Assembly (NCBI GenBank): GCA_963556695.1
Contig: CAUWAG010000012.1
Coordinates: 3,038,001 to 3,102,000 of the forward strand
Length of the DNA stretch: 64,000 nt
Direction: 5' to 3'
From: Anthostomella pinea
Taxonomy: Eukaryota; Ascomycota; Sordariomycetes; Xylariales; Xylariaceae
A program made the position numbers and the translations under genes. Positions 54,801 to 64,000 of the stretch are shown here, one piece after another. The stretch's first letter is position 1; each line of letters begins with the position of its first letter. Below the pieces are notes generated by a model, which worked only from the letters and a program-made list of their open reading frames with translations, made no database searches and was not told the DNA's origin.

Positions 54801-55992
54801 ACTCGCTCGTTTCGGGACTCAGCTGTACCTTTGGTGTTTGTCCCATGTCCCATGCACAGACTTCGACCCCTTGCACCGTGCTGCGCAGCAGGCTTGGAGC
54901 TTTCCGTTCAGCTTTCCACCTCTGACAATCGTCTGGGCGGACCCTCTTCGGCCCATGTCATCACCCCCATGTCGAGGACAGATAAGCCCGCTATCAGTGA
55001 CGCGTAGACACCACGGGGGATATCACGAGCATGTATGTAGCTGGTAAACGACCTGAAACTCAATGACGGCCACACAGAGGCCTTCCCGACTGTCCCGAGA
55101 AAGGCATCGGCTATTCGTAGGGGACGTGGTGGTGGGTTGGGAACCGACCGCCCGGCACCGCCTCCCCTGTATACAGGGCTCCGGCTGCCATTATCGTTCG
55201 TACCCTTTACAAACGGTTTGTAAAGGATGTCCAGCCCGGCGTCTGAGCTAAATAGCCACCCCCAACGGCATGAATCTCTCCTTTCACGCCATGCTGACGA
55301 TAGCGCGCCTCTGGACAAGCTACTGGCTATATCTGACACCAGCCCCCATAGGAGCAAGGGTAGCCAGACGGTACTCATACGTGGTCGACGTCGAGAGACG
55401 AGGGGTAGCCATCTGCAGCCAGCCCTCTTCGGGCTCATTCAGCCCAACATTGACGTCGTCGCAAACGGTGACCACCAACTGCTCACCGATATTCGCTAGG
55501 ATCTCATATGATTCTTTTCCGAAATCATGCTCCATCATCAGCATTCGACCGGGGCTCTGGGTGATATTCGCTTCTCTGCGGGCTAGCCGCGGGTTCCAGC
55601 ATTCGGCTTCAATATCTCACATATTCGGAGGGATATCATGACTCCAATCTTACAGATGAGCAAGTTGCCCCCCCGGACAAGCCTGCTTAACAATGTTATG
55701 CCAAGAAGCCTTCCCACCTCCAACACTTTAGACCGACCAGATTAAAGCTTCCCTCCCCACCTTACAAGTCAGCCCTTACCATCTATCTTATATACCAGAC
55801 AGCCTTCTCACCTTGATCACCTCGAACTCCGGTGGCAAACCTATGCCAAAGATGCACACCGGACGTTCACAGTCCTGCGGCCATACTGTGCCGAAACGAC
55901 GCCGTTACCAACAGAATCGAATAAGCAAACCTTCAGTGCCCTCTCTCAAGACTCGCACATCTTCGACCCCCCTCTACCGATCCTTACCAGTG
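51850..55992. other. Intergenic, no gene recognised
   Basis: Frames at 52727-52431 (-), 54188-54445 (+) and 55438-54908 (-) are open but have no recognisable features and use codons unevenly. The region just before 55993 has TATATA at 55790 and a C/T-rich leader, the likely promoter of the acetyltransferase. Confidence 0.4.
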
Positions 55993-57417
55993 ATGGCATT
56001 GGAGGATTGCTCGTGTTGTCAGGAGCCCCTATCGGTTTGGAATCAGAATGCCCCTCGCGTTTACATCTGTGTGGTCCTCTGCTTCCCATGTGATGATCGA
56101 CGGCGGGATGATGCGACCCACCACATCGAGCTCGCGCTCAAGCGTCTGGCGAAGGAACGGCCCGTCTTCGCTGGCCGTCTCCAAGCCAGCAGCTCTGGCC
56201 GAGTCACCCTGCGGAGATCACTGCTCTACGACATTCCTTTTCAAGTTACGCCCTCAGATGGAGGATGTGAACGCGACTATCAGCAGATGGAAAAGGACGG
56301 GTTCCCACCAGCCCAGTTCATCTCCTCCCGGTTTGGCCTATCTGGGAGCGTTGGCTCCAGCTGCGAGTCTGTACCTGTGTCCAGAGTGCAGATCGAATTC
56401 GCCCAAGGCGGCTTACTTCTGTCGATCTACCTTCACCACGGGCTCGTCGACGGGGGTTCACTACGAATTTTCCTGGAAACCTTCGCGGCACAGACTCGGA
56501 ATTGTCCGAGTAACCTACCTTGCGAACAGGAGTTCCGCGTCGGCATTCCCAGAAACCACAAGCTTCCCGTTTCCAAGCAGGACGTCTCGATATTCAAGAG
56601 ATTGGTGGCCAAATGCCCAGAGTACACGATCCTACCGGATTACAGCGGTCCCACACAGCCGCGGCTTCTCAAGACGGGGCTCTCTATGGCGAACATCGAG
56701 AGGACGGGCAGGATCTTCGTCTTCAGCAACGAGCGACTCCAGGAACTCCGGGCCATGATCAGATCACTGAACGGCTCATCGGAAGTCCCGTCGGCATACA
56801 CGAGCTTGGCGGCGTTGGCCTTCGCACACATCACCAAGGCCCGGATCAAGGTCGAGAAGTACCTCGGGGGAGTCGAGCCCAGCCAAACGGCAATGCTATG
56901 GAACTCGGTCAACTGGCGGACGAGGGCCTTCCAAGAGGCTACGGAGAACTACTTTGGCAACGCGGCACTGCCGGCGGTGACCAAGGTGCCGAAAGCACAG
57001 CTCGTGACCGCCTGCTACGACGACCACGCGCTGGCGCGCCTCGTGCCCGCGGTGAAAGCGTCGATCGACGCCGTAGACCAAGAATACGTCAGTCGGCGGC
57101 TGGCCATGCTGTCGCAGGTGCCCGACCCGCGTCTTATAGGCGTCAACTACGACCCGCGCATGGCCGAGGTGCTGGCGCTGAACACGTGGCGCCACTTCGG
57201 CGCAGACGTCGAGTGGAGTACCCCAGGCGTCGCTGCGTCGAAGCCCGACGCCATCAGGCGGGCCCACGGCGGCTGGAACCTGGGCACGGCGCTGATCCTG
57301 CCGGCGCGTGCGGATGCGCCCTCACAGGAGCTGTTCGTCAGCCTGTCAGTCGACGCCATAGCGCTGCTGTGCGCGGACGAGGGCTGGATGCGGTGGGTGG
57401 ATAGGGTCATTGGGTGA
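55993..57417 (+). CDS. HxxxD-type (BAHD/trichothecene-acetyltransferase-like) O-acyltransferase
   Basis: I chose the ATG at 55993. The frame is open further upstream, but the family's N-terminus (PLSVWNQNAPRVYI, matching PLS-LDQ--PR-Y) begins soon after it. This gives 474 residues, a normal length, with no introns. The catalytic motif HHGLVDGG is at 56434-56457. Late in the protein, HFGADVEWSTPGVAASKPD stands where the DFGWG-type motif of the superfamily lies. Also seen: LALKRLAKERPVFAGRLQ (N-terminal acyl-CoA domain) and SVNWRTRAF (channel region). These enzymes transfer acetyl or other acyl groups from CoA to small-molecule hydroxyls. Fungal members include trichothecene 3-O-acetyltransferase relatives. 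The substrate here is unknown. GC-rich and undamaged, unlike its neighbours. Confidence 0.85.
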   Translation: MALEDCSCCQEPLSVWNQNAPRVYICVVLCFPCDDRRRDDATHHIELALKRLAKERPVFAGRLQASSSGRVTLRRSLLYDIPFQVTPSDGGCERDYQQMEKDGFPPAQFISSRFGLSGSVGSSCESVPVSRVQIEFAQGGLLLSIYLHHGLVDGGSLRIFLETFAAQTRNCPSNLPCEQEFRVGIPRNHKLPVSKQDVSIFKRLVAKCPEYTILPDYSGPTQPRLLKTGLSMANIERTGRIFVFSNERLQELRAMIRSLNGSSEVPSAYTSLAALAFAHITKARIKVEKYLGGVEPSQTAMLWNSVNWRTRAFQEATENYFGNAALPAVTKVPKAQLVTACYDDHALARLVPAVKASIDAVDQEYVSRRLAMLSQVPDPRLIGVNYDPRMAEVLALNTWRHFGADVEWSTPGVAASKPDAIRRAHGGWNLGTALILPARADAPSQELFVSLSVDAIALLCADEGWMRWVDRVIG

Positions 57418-59234
57418 CGGAGCGGAATAACGGAAGGACGGACTGACGGATGGCCGAGCAGTACACACACAGTATACCCACCCCCAAATAGGGGGGCCAC
57501 GGCGGCAGCCAGCCAGCCAGTAATGAGCAATAGGCAGATAATGTGCAATGAAAGAGCCGCGGATCTCTAATCTTCCGATATAACTATCTAAATCATTGAC
57601 CCCTGCGCCCCGGGCTGCCCGGCTACCTCCCCATCTCCCGCCCCCGTGTCGATCCTCTGATCTGTGTTCCTCATTTCTTTTTCCTATTGACGAGGCCCGC
57701 CCCCACCCTCCCGTGACCCTGTAGCCACTGCTGCAATGTACGATCGTGATATCGAATCTGAAGACGATTCGTCAGTGGGGGGCGTTTGCTTCTTTTCTTT
57801 TTCTGTTTCCGGGTGTCCCGGACTCCCGCGGTATACGTGTGGGGTCATCCATCCCCTATTCTATCACCATGCCTATCCCACTATAGCGCAAGCCATAGGG
57901 GCGCCCTGCGCCCCCATTTCTTCTTCTCACGCGTTTCGAACTTGAAGAAAAGACCCGGCAGCAGGCGCCAATGCAAGATGCGCACGCCCCCGTTCACAAG
58001 CCTCCGGCCCCAGGCTTCCGCCATCCGGTTGAACGGCGGGTCCTCGGGATCCCACATCCGCCCGGCCACGTACCGGTACTGGTATTGCCATCAGGTCGAG
58101 GGCCTGTCGGGGAGAAAAGAAAAGGCACAACGTCATATCATTTGTCTCTTCGTCATGATGCTACTGCTGGCGCACGCGTTTATGCATAGCGGCTCGGGCC
58201 GGAGCCGGACCTCTCGCGCTCCTTTGCTGGTGTCCCAGCCTACCCAGCAGTAAGACAACTTGGTCTGCTCTGCTGTAAAACCCACTAGTGTACTGTGCGG
58301 CATTCTGTTGAGGCCTGGATAGGCAGGTGCTTGCTTGCTGGCCATCTCGCTTGGGACGTGGATGTGTTGGGATAGGCAAGTCGGCGTACGGGCTTATTCG
58401 TGACGGGCGAAATGTGGCTTTAAGGCGCGGATGACTGACTTGGACTTGCCAGGCTCGGTGAACAGTGGTGGGCGGGAGTGTAATATGGAATGAGGATCAC
58501 CAAGGAGGCACTTCGGCCGGCGTTCATGTGATATGGGCTGCATCGCAAGCGCCTCAGCAGACGGATTCGCAACCAGGCGCACTCGCACCAGTTAGAGAAA
58601 ACCACCCTATCAAGGACTCGTCAAGGTGAGGGAAATGGCTGCTTCGCTCGGGTCCATCACAGATCGGGAACCTGATAGTTTTTTCACAGCCCACCCCGGC
58701 GCCTGGTCACTTCGCAACGGTCAGTTGGGTGAACGGAACAACACACGAACTTATTTACTGAAACGCGACCGGATTGCATGGTGACAGTTGAATGTGGATT
58801 CTTGCTGTTGAACTTTGCGGCAACTTGAGCGAACAAAAAGGAGGATTATACTGCAAATTATTCGAATCAAACACCAAACTAATATCGCGTGCGGCCAAAG
58901 ACAAAGACCCGACTAGTTGTTCTCGACCCGCATTGTTCATATTCACAATGGAGCGGCAGACTAATATTCCGACACAGAGCTTGATATTTTCCGGTTAGCG
59001 AGCTCTTTACATAACAGTCACAAGTTTCACTACACAGGTTATTCTGCCAGGCTTGTGTGTATTGTCTATCTTCTACCTTGTCTTCTTGATGAAGTGGGAG
59101 GTCTTGGTTAGCTCCTTCTTCCATACACCATTACCCCTGTTTTATCTCATTTATCTTATAGTCTCACTCTGTTCAGGCCACCCGTAGGGTCTGTCAGACG
59201 CAATGTGATATATGCACGTCAAGTTCTTTCAGCA
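57418..59234. other. Intergenic, nothing recognised
   Basis: C/T-rich stretches and short frames only. Confidence 0.4.
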
Positions 59235-59381
59235 TCCTAACGTCTCTTCGGGGGAGCACCACTCGCGCTCGAGTAGCTACCGCCAGAGCTGGAAGAGGAA
59301 CCACCACTAGATGGAACCTTGACCTTCTCACCCTTGACCGGAGCAGGGGTCGAGAACCCGGGCCGGGGGGCAGGTGGTGGA
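59235..59381 (-). CDS. Possible last exon, Pro/Ser/Gly-rich tail
   Basis: On the minus strand, CTTTAG at about 59382 is a good 3' splice site. It is followed by GPPPAPRPGFSTPAPVKG, then a Ser/Gly tract and APPKRR stop at about 59238. The composition is typical of the low-complexity tail of a small fungal protein. An upstream frame (59757-59503, MKVSSGRSRIAAQQEAEAT) may be an earlier exon, but the phase is unproven. Confidence 0.3.
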
Positions 59382-60409
59382 CCTAAAGAACAAGATCAAC
59401 GATTCGAACAGACTAATATGTTACGCTGTGTGTAATGCACAAAGCGAGTGCCACAATACGCAACAAAGTCTTTCTGGTTTGCAGTTCAAGGAAGGGATTA
59501 GTTCAGCTTCGTAGTATAAACAGACAATAGTGATGTGTGCCATGAAATTTTGATCTACTAGGGTCGTTACGTCGAGGTCGCTTCGCAATCGCTTCGCAAC
59601 AGCCTAAGTAACTTATCACATTGAGGAATCCCCCGAGAGTGGGAAGAACACATAAATTCTCGTAGCGATTCTCAGAACATGCCGGAGGTGTCGATTGGAT
59701 CGTCGCCTCAGCTTCTTGCTGAGCAGCAATACGTGAACGACCAGACGACACTTTCATTTCAAGCCGTCCCCTAGTCTTGTCTCGAGCTCAGAATCCGGTA
59801 CTAGACTCTCCTCTCTGCAGTTCAAGCGTGCACACACGTTTACAGGGGCTAATCGAAGCTCAGCAAGTTCCGGGACAACATTATAGTCTAGGAACCTGGC
59901 CCTTTGCCTGGGTAAACATGCGAGTTTAAGACCAATGCTTAATATTCATCAAAGTTACTCTATGAAAGGGGAACAATAGACCCCCAGTGAGTAACTTGCC
60001 CTAGGACATTGACTAGAGTATTGGAGGTAGGTGAGTGGTGCTCAACTCAATATAAAATTCTACCCGGCTGAGTCAATCTAAGTCGTCTGTCAGCGATGTG
60101 CTCGGGTTTCTCGGGTTCGACCGGGGCTACGCGACTAGAGGAACCGCTCGCAAATAACTTAAGAAACATATCTTAAAATTGCGGCTCTTTCGAGTATCTC
60201 CTAGTCATGTAGCCATACTTCACGACCATACTTGTCCTTCTTTGACAGGAGCATCAAGAGCCCACCGTGTCCAATGACAAAGGCCTTCTCAGCGCGATTC
60301 AGGCACCACAGCGGTGGTCTACGATCCTGATCCTTGCCTGCTCAACGGTGAATTCACACTAGCCATCGTGTCCTGCTTGATCCAATGCTCATTGTGTCGC
60401 TAGACGGCC
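59382..60409. other. Intergenic, nothing further recognised
   Basis: Apart from the possible upstream exon at 59757-59503, no gene or repeat is supported. Confidence 0.35.
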
Positions 60410-60990
60410 GCGTACGTTGTCATCAGACTGGTATACAACATATGGTTCCATCCTCCAAGCAAGTATCCCTGGCCGTGGTGGCAAGCAGCGACCAGGCTTC
60501 CGTACACCATCTCCATCACTCGGGAACTGCGACTCGAAACACGAAGTGGGCCGGGAAGTAACGGTCATATCCTGCGGGTCACCCCTGACACTTTGTCTTA
60601 TACATGCAGTCAGGTATGGCCAGGTAGGTTCATTCAGACGATGATACAACAGGCTCCCCATGTGCATCTGGTCGACGTGTTCATGTCGATATCTACGGGC
60701 TAAAGCAGTCGATGAGCGCTGTGACCTGCCCAACGACCCACGATACTACATCAAGGCGGATGGCAATTGCAATACCATCGTGAGTTTTGCAGCTTTCGGG
60801 GCGGGACTTGTCCTCCCTCTCGGACGAACCAAGTCTTAATTACCATGTCCCGTCAACAGCAAAGGATGCCGACGGTCGCCGGCTAAGGCGCATCCAGGCG
60901 CACGCCTCCTTCGAGAGAGCCCTGTCAAAGCAGTATGACTACTTGAAGAGCAGGGGAGGAGACTGGATAATGAGAAGTGTGATTTTCGTC
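60410..60990 (+). pseudogene. Cytochrome P450, N-terminal half relic
   Basis: Across three frames the plus strand reads YNIWFHPPSKYPWPWWQAAT (the PPGP-type hinge region), RLPYTISITREL and HILRVTPDTLSYT (the G-x-VRV-P strand). Later it reads DPRYYIKADGNCNTI and, in the 60787-61019 frame, KDADGRRLRRIQAHASFERA (C-helix W/RRLL region). Frames change several times and stops occur near 60710. No I-helix, K-helix or haem loop follows. The order and spacing are those of fungal CYP65-type P450s. Clearly non-functional. Confidence 0.7.
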
Positions 60991-61496
60991 TTTTGGTTGC
61001 CTCAAATTCAGGGGCGTTAGGTGAGTGGGCATCATACAGGTCTGGGAGCCTGAACATGTCGCATAAGCAGGATAAGCCTGTTGTTTCCGAGTCCCCTCTG
61101 CATTGGTTACACGACAGTGAGATGAATACAAATAAGTGGCCCCCATGTATCTTCAATACCACCCTGCGTCTCTGTCCATGGTTGGCGAAGTATGCAAAGA
61201 CATCGTCCTGGGTCCTTACCCCCATGCCTAACGTAAGGGAGTATTTGGGTGACCCCTGTACGTGTTGGTTGACGCAGTTGGCGCATCGGGTCGGTTCGCT
61301 GCTGTGCAAGGGTGACAGATTCAGCCGCCTACTGACCGCCCGCCCTCTGCGTTCACACTTTCTCGACCATGGGTGCCCAATTGGACCTCGACGGTCTTTC
61401 GTTCTATTCCTAGTCGACTCTTTCTGCGTAATCTGATCAATCTCCCCAGTTCTTTGCCTATAGCCGACATCCGGAGGCAGTCTCGGCCAGTCGCAC
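60991..61496. other. Spacer between two P450 relics
   Basis: It carries an open frame at 60993-61436 without recognisable motifs, probably a chance frame. Confidence 0.3.
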
Positions 61497-62992
61497 ATGA
61501 TGTTGATGCGCATTCTGGTTGTGGCGGTCGCGCTCCTTGTACCTTACTTGTACAGCAGGGTGAGGTATAAGCGACTGAGACAATTTGCCCGCTTTCCACA
61601 ACTACCTCCCTCCAAAATCTTGGAACCTCCAGACCTTGGATGAATTCATCAAAGACGCGCCGCCCAAAGCCTACCCAGGTAGCGCAACATACTCCTAGCA
61701 ATGTCATCCGTCTGAGCATCATCGCTGATTCAACTAGATGTGGCAATCGCAGCCATGTACAAGGCCTTGGGCCGTCCGCTCCTCATGCTTATAGATCTTT
61801 GTCCCATCAGCCTGCCTCTGGTCGTTATTAGAAGCTATGAGATCGCAGAACAGATCGTCAAGGCATCGAGCGGCTTCCCATACAGGCCCCCTAAGTCGCC
61901 CGAGACTTGGAGGCACTTGGAGCATCTGACTGGGCCTACTTCAATTGTATCTTCTCGGGTAAGGCATTACCTCTATGATTGATGCCAATTCTGACGCACT
62001 CAATTTCCTTAGGGCGAGGACTGGAAATCGCTTCGCAAACGCTTCAACCCCGGCTTTGCGCCTTAACATCTCCTGAAACTGCTCCCCTCCATCATTGACA
62101 AGGCCTTCCTCTTCCTTTATCACCTCGACAATGCCTCACGCTCCGGGGATGAGTTTTCGCTTTAAGATCTTTCCACGAAGCTGACATTCGACGTCATTGG
62201 GCGTGTGGTTCTCGATATTGATATGGTTAGTGGTCCCTGACTCACGTGGTAGATTTATGGTCCTAACTCAGAGCACTGTGCCCAGACTGATAACCCAACC
62301 TATCTCATGCGTGTCTTCCACGAGCTTATCCAAGCCTATGCCGACGAGCAGGTCCAACTGCCCTGGTGGTACACGCCACGGGTAGAATGGAAGCGCCATA
62401 ATCTCGCGAAGCGAGCCAGAGGCACCCTCAAGTCCATCGTCCGTGAGAGATATGCAGAGCTCGGCCAGGCCGCCAAGTCCCGCAGCATTCTCTCCATGAG
62501 CCTCCACGGTATCGAAGAATTGAATGCTAAGACGGTCGACGTGACCTGCGATCATTTGAGTACTTTCCTTTTTGCTGGCCATGATACAACCAGTATCACA
62601 CTGGCCTGGGCGTTCTATGAACTGTCGCACACATCCCATGCACTTCGAGCCGTTCGCGCCGAGTTGAATGAACTCTTTGGCCCAGAGGCTGCATCGGTCA
62701 AGAGCTCGCCACGATAGAGACACGCGTCGTACTCGCGTTAGCGGTGCGGCGTTATAACTTTACAAAGGTTGGCATTGGAGCAGCGTGGCCTGGTGAAGCC
62801 ACCGGACAGCAACCCGAGGTAGGCGAGCACAGCCAATACAAGGTAGAGAAGGAGATGTATATGGTGAGTTCGCCCACGCGAGGCCTCTGTGACTGGGCTG
62901 GTAAGGTCCTCCAGGCTAACAAATATCAGAAGATGCAAGTGACTGCGAAGCCGGTCGACGGCATGATGATGAAGGTGAGGATCGTCACCTAG
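61497..62992 (+). pseudogene. Cytochrome P450, haem region lost
   Basis: The ATG at 61497 gives a membrane anchor (ILVVAVALLVPYLYSRVRYK). Frames then give MYKALGRP, LVVIRSYEIAEQIVKASSGF and GPTSIVSS. A good intron follows (GTAAGG..CTTAG, about 61960-62013), then GEDWKSLRKRFNPGF, TAA at the FAP(Q)HLL position, a second TAA at FSL(Q)DLS, and LTFDVIGRVVLDIDM. After another intron, YLMRVFHELIQAYADEQ continues to the I-helix FLFAGHDTTSITLAW at about 62570-62615. The frame stops near 62717. No ExxR, PERF or haem Cys is present. Yet the C-terminal end KPVDGMMMKVRIVT, typical for fungal P450s, is found at 62950-62992. An internal deletion took the haem region. Confidence 0.8.
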
Positions 62993-63576
62993 AACAGAAG
63001 TGAAGAGACGAAAGGAAGAAGAGGTCTGCAGTTATCTGGACCCCAATGCCCCATTGAAATTCGGGCAGAGTTCATAACAAATGAGTTGTTTTGGCGAAGT
63101 TAAACGAGGAGCGGTCGAACCTTTACTTGAAAGATATTGCTCGTGGCGTTTTTAGTTCTATGGGCTTGGTGTATAGCTTGAGGGAGTTGTTGTTTGGTGT
63201 GCCATTGGGGCGTTCATGTCTCTACACCCTTGCGGCCAGATAATTTGAGCACAGAATAAGTCATTGTACATTTACAACTTACTCATAAGCATACGGATTT
63301 CACTCGGCGCTCTACACCAACAGATCCATGCTTCAAGCCCTCCTCTTCTGTCTTCTTCCAACCCAAGAGACTTTACTGCACTGCAGTGTCGGCCTTCCTA
63401 CCTGTAGTCTGCCACTGCAATCTCTATTCTGCATCACGGGCCCAAAAGGACCCTTTGGCCCACCAGTAACCCAACCACCGCCCTTCAGTGAGTTCCAGGC
63501 CGCGAAGCCTCTCAACCCCAAACTGACGCTCCCATCTTAACTTATAGGCCAGACACTGACTGTAACATCATCAAGC
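62993..63576. other. Intergenic with one proline-rich frame
   Basis: A plus frame at 63328-63540 reads CITGPKGPFGPPVTQPPPF. It could be an exon of the next frame, but no splice pair was verified. Confidence 0.25.
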
Positions 63577-63864
63577 ATGTGTAAAGTGCAGTTGATGCTG
63601 TGCGCGCACCACGGGCGGCGCATCCACGGCATGGAATTGCGTCGTTGCCAGCCGCTGGTCGACCGGGGCTACAACCTCCAATCCGGTGTCTACTGGGTCC
63701 AGAATTTGATTCTCTCGCAAGATGAAGGGTGCGAGGGCTTCACTTTCCCGGATCCCCCGACTATAACCCTGCGATGCCCGCCATTTCAGCCCGATACCGT
63801 CGACGACGTCCCATTCTCGTATGATACCGTCAACGACTGGTCCATGGAAAAGACGCAGTGGTAA
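63577..63864 (+). CDS. Hypothetical protein, 95 residues
   Basis: The ATG at 63577 opens MCKVQLMLCAHHGRRIHGME, then a segment with NLQSGVYWVQNLIL and a Pro/Asp-rich end, stop at 63862-63864. The frame reads with even codon use. A longer minus-strand frame overlaps it. No family recognised. It may be part of a multi-exon gene with 63328-63540. Confidence 0.3.
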   Translation: MCKVQLMLCAHHGRRIHGMELRRCQPLVDRGYNLQSGVYWVQNLILSQDEGCEGFTFPDPPTITLRCPPFQPDTVDDVPFSYDTVNDWSMEKTQW

Positions 63865-64000
63865 GAGTGTGCCGCATCTGCTATTGGGTTTCTTTGAGAT
63901 GGCTGCGAGGCGACTGTGGGTTTTTACGGTTCGGAGACGCGCTGGCGATTTGGGGCGAACCTTGCGGCTCGTGCCTGGCAATGGGAAGGACCGCCGGCCA

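Noticed and set aside
54908..55438. 176-codon minus-strand frame
   Set aside because: No motifs, Arg/Ser-rich composition, and overlapping frames of similar length on the other strand. Not convincing as a gene.
56520..57404. 294-codon plus-strand frame inside the acetyltransferase
   Set aside because: It is the +1 shadow of the GC-rich acetyltransferase frame. It is Arg/Gly-rich and lacks motifs.

Overview
The window looks like an accessory, repeat-rich stretch of a filamentous ascomycete (Pezizomycotina) genome. The host genes have 50-60 bp introns with GT..AG ends and CTAAC/CTGAC-type branch sites. The mobile elements are typical of fungi: Ty3/gypsy and Ty1/copia LTR elements, Tad-like LINEs and a pogo/Fot-type transposase. 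Gene families include a fungal rhodopsin-domain receptor, cytochrome P450s, an acyltransferase-3 protein, a UstYa/DUF3328-like protein and an HxxxD acetyltransferase. C-to-T and G-to-A changes and CAA/CAG/CGA-to-stop changes are frequent in the repeats. This is the signature of repeat-induced point mutation (RIP).

Layout. 1-5529: a minus-strand Ty3/gypsy element with a 212-bp LTR and a primer site complementary to its own LTR (self-priming type); it runs off the left edge. 5530-6790: an extremely AT-rich block in which a second, RIP-destroyed gypsy reverse transcriptase can still be read. 6909-7660: remnant of a pogo/Fot transposase. 8.5-13.2 kb: decayed small genes, a 5'-truncated LINE (family A) with target duplication, a solo LTR and a small hairpin element. 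13.6-15.0 kb: a broken receptor-like gene. 15.9-17.7 kb: an apparently intact P450. 17.9-24.2 kb: a complete but mutated copia element with 186-bp LTRs and perfect 5-bp target duplications. 24.6-25.2 kb: a tRNA-derived SINE whose tail matches LINE family A, with a perfect 14-bp target duplication. 25.45-27.63 kb: a second LINE-A copy. 28.2-33.2 kb: LINE family B carrying three nested insertions (two solo gypsy LTRs and a 332-bp TRIM-like element).

33.2-43 kb is mostly non-coding, with a frameshifted exonuclease-like (Gfd2-type) relic and a probable TIR element at about 39.15-39.77 kb. 43.1-45.0 kb holds a three-exon membrane acyltransferase. 48.4-51.9 kb holds a UstYa-like gene, a divergent 30-residue predicted secreted peptide gene, and a SET-domain pseudogene. 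56.0-57.4 kb holds an intact HxxxD acetyltransferase, followed at 60.4-63.0 kb by two broken P450 genes. The UstYa-like, acetyltransferase and P450 genes together resemble a partly decayed specialised-metabolism locus. No product can be named from sequence alone.

The most notable mobile-element story is the matched LINE-A/SINE pair, together with nested LTR insertions that allow relative dating. Coordinates of exons and element ends were read by eye. No alignments or database searches were run.
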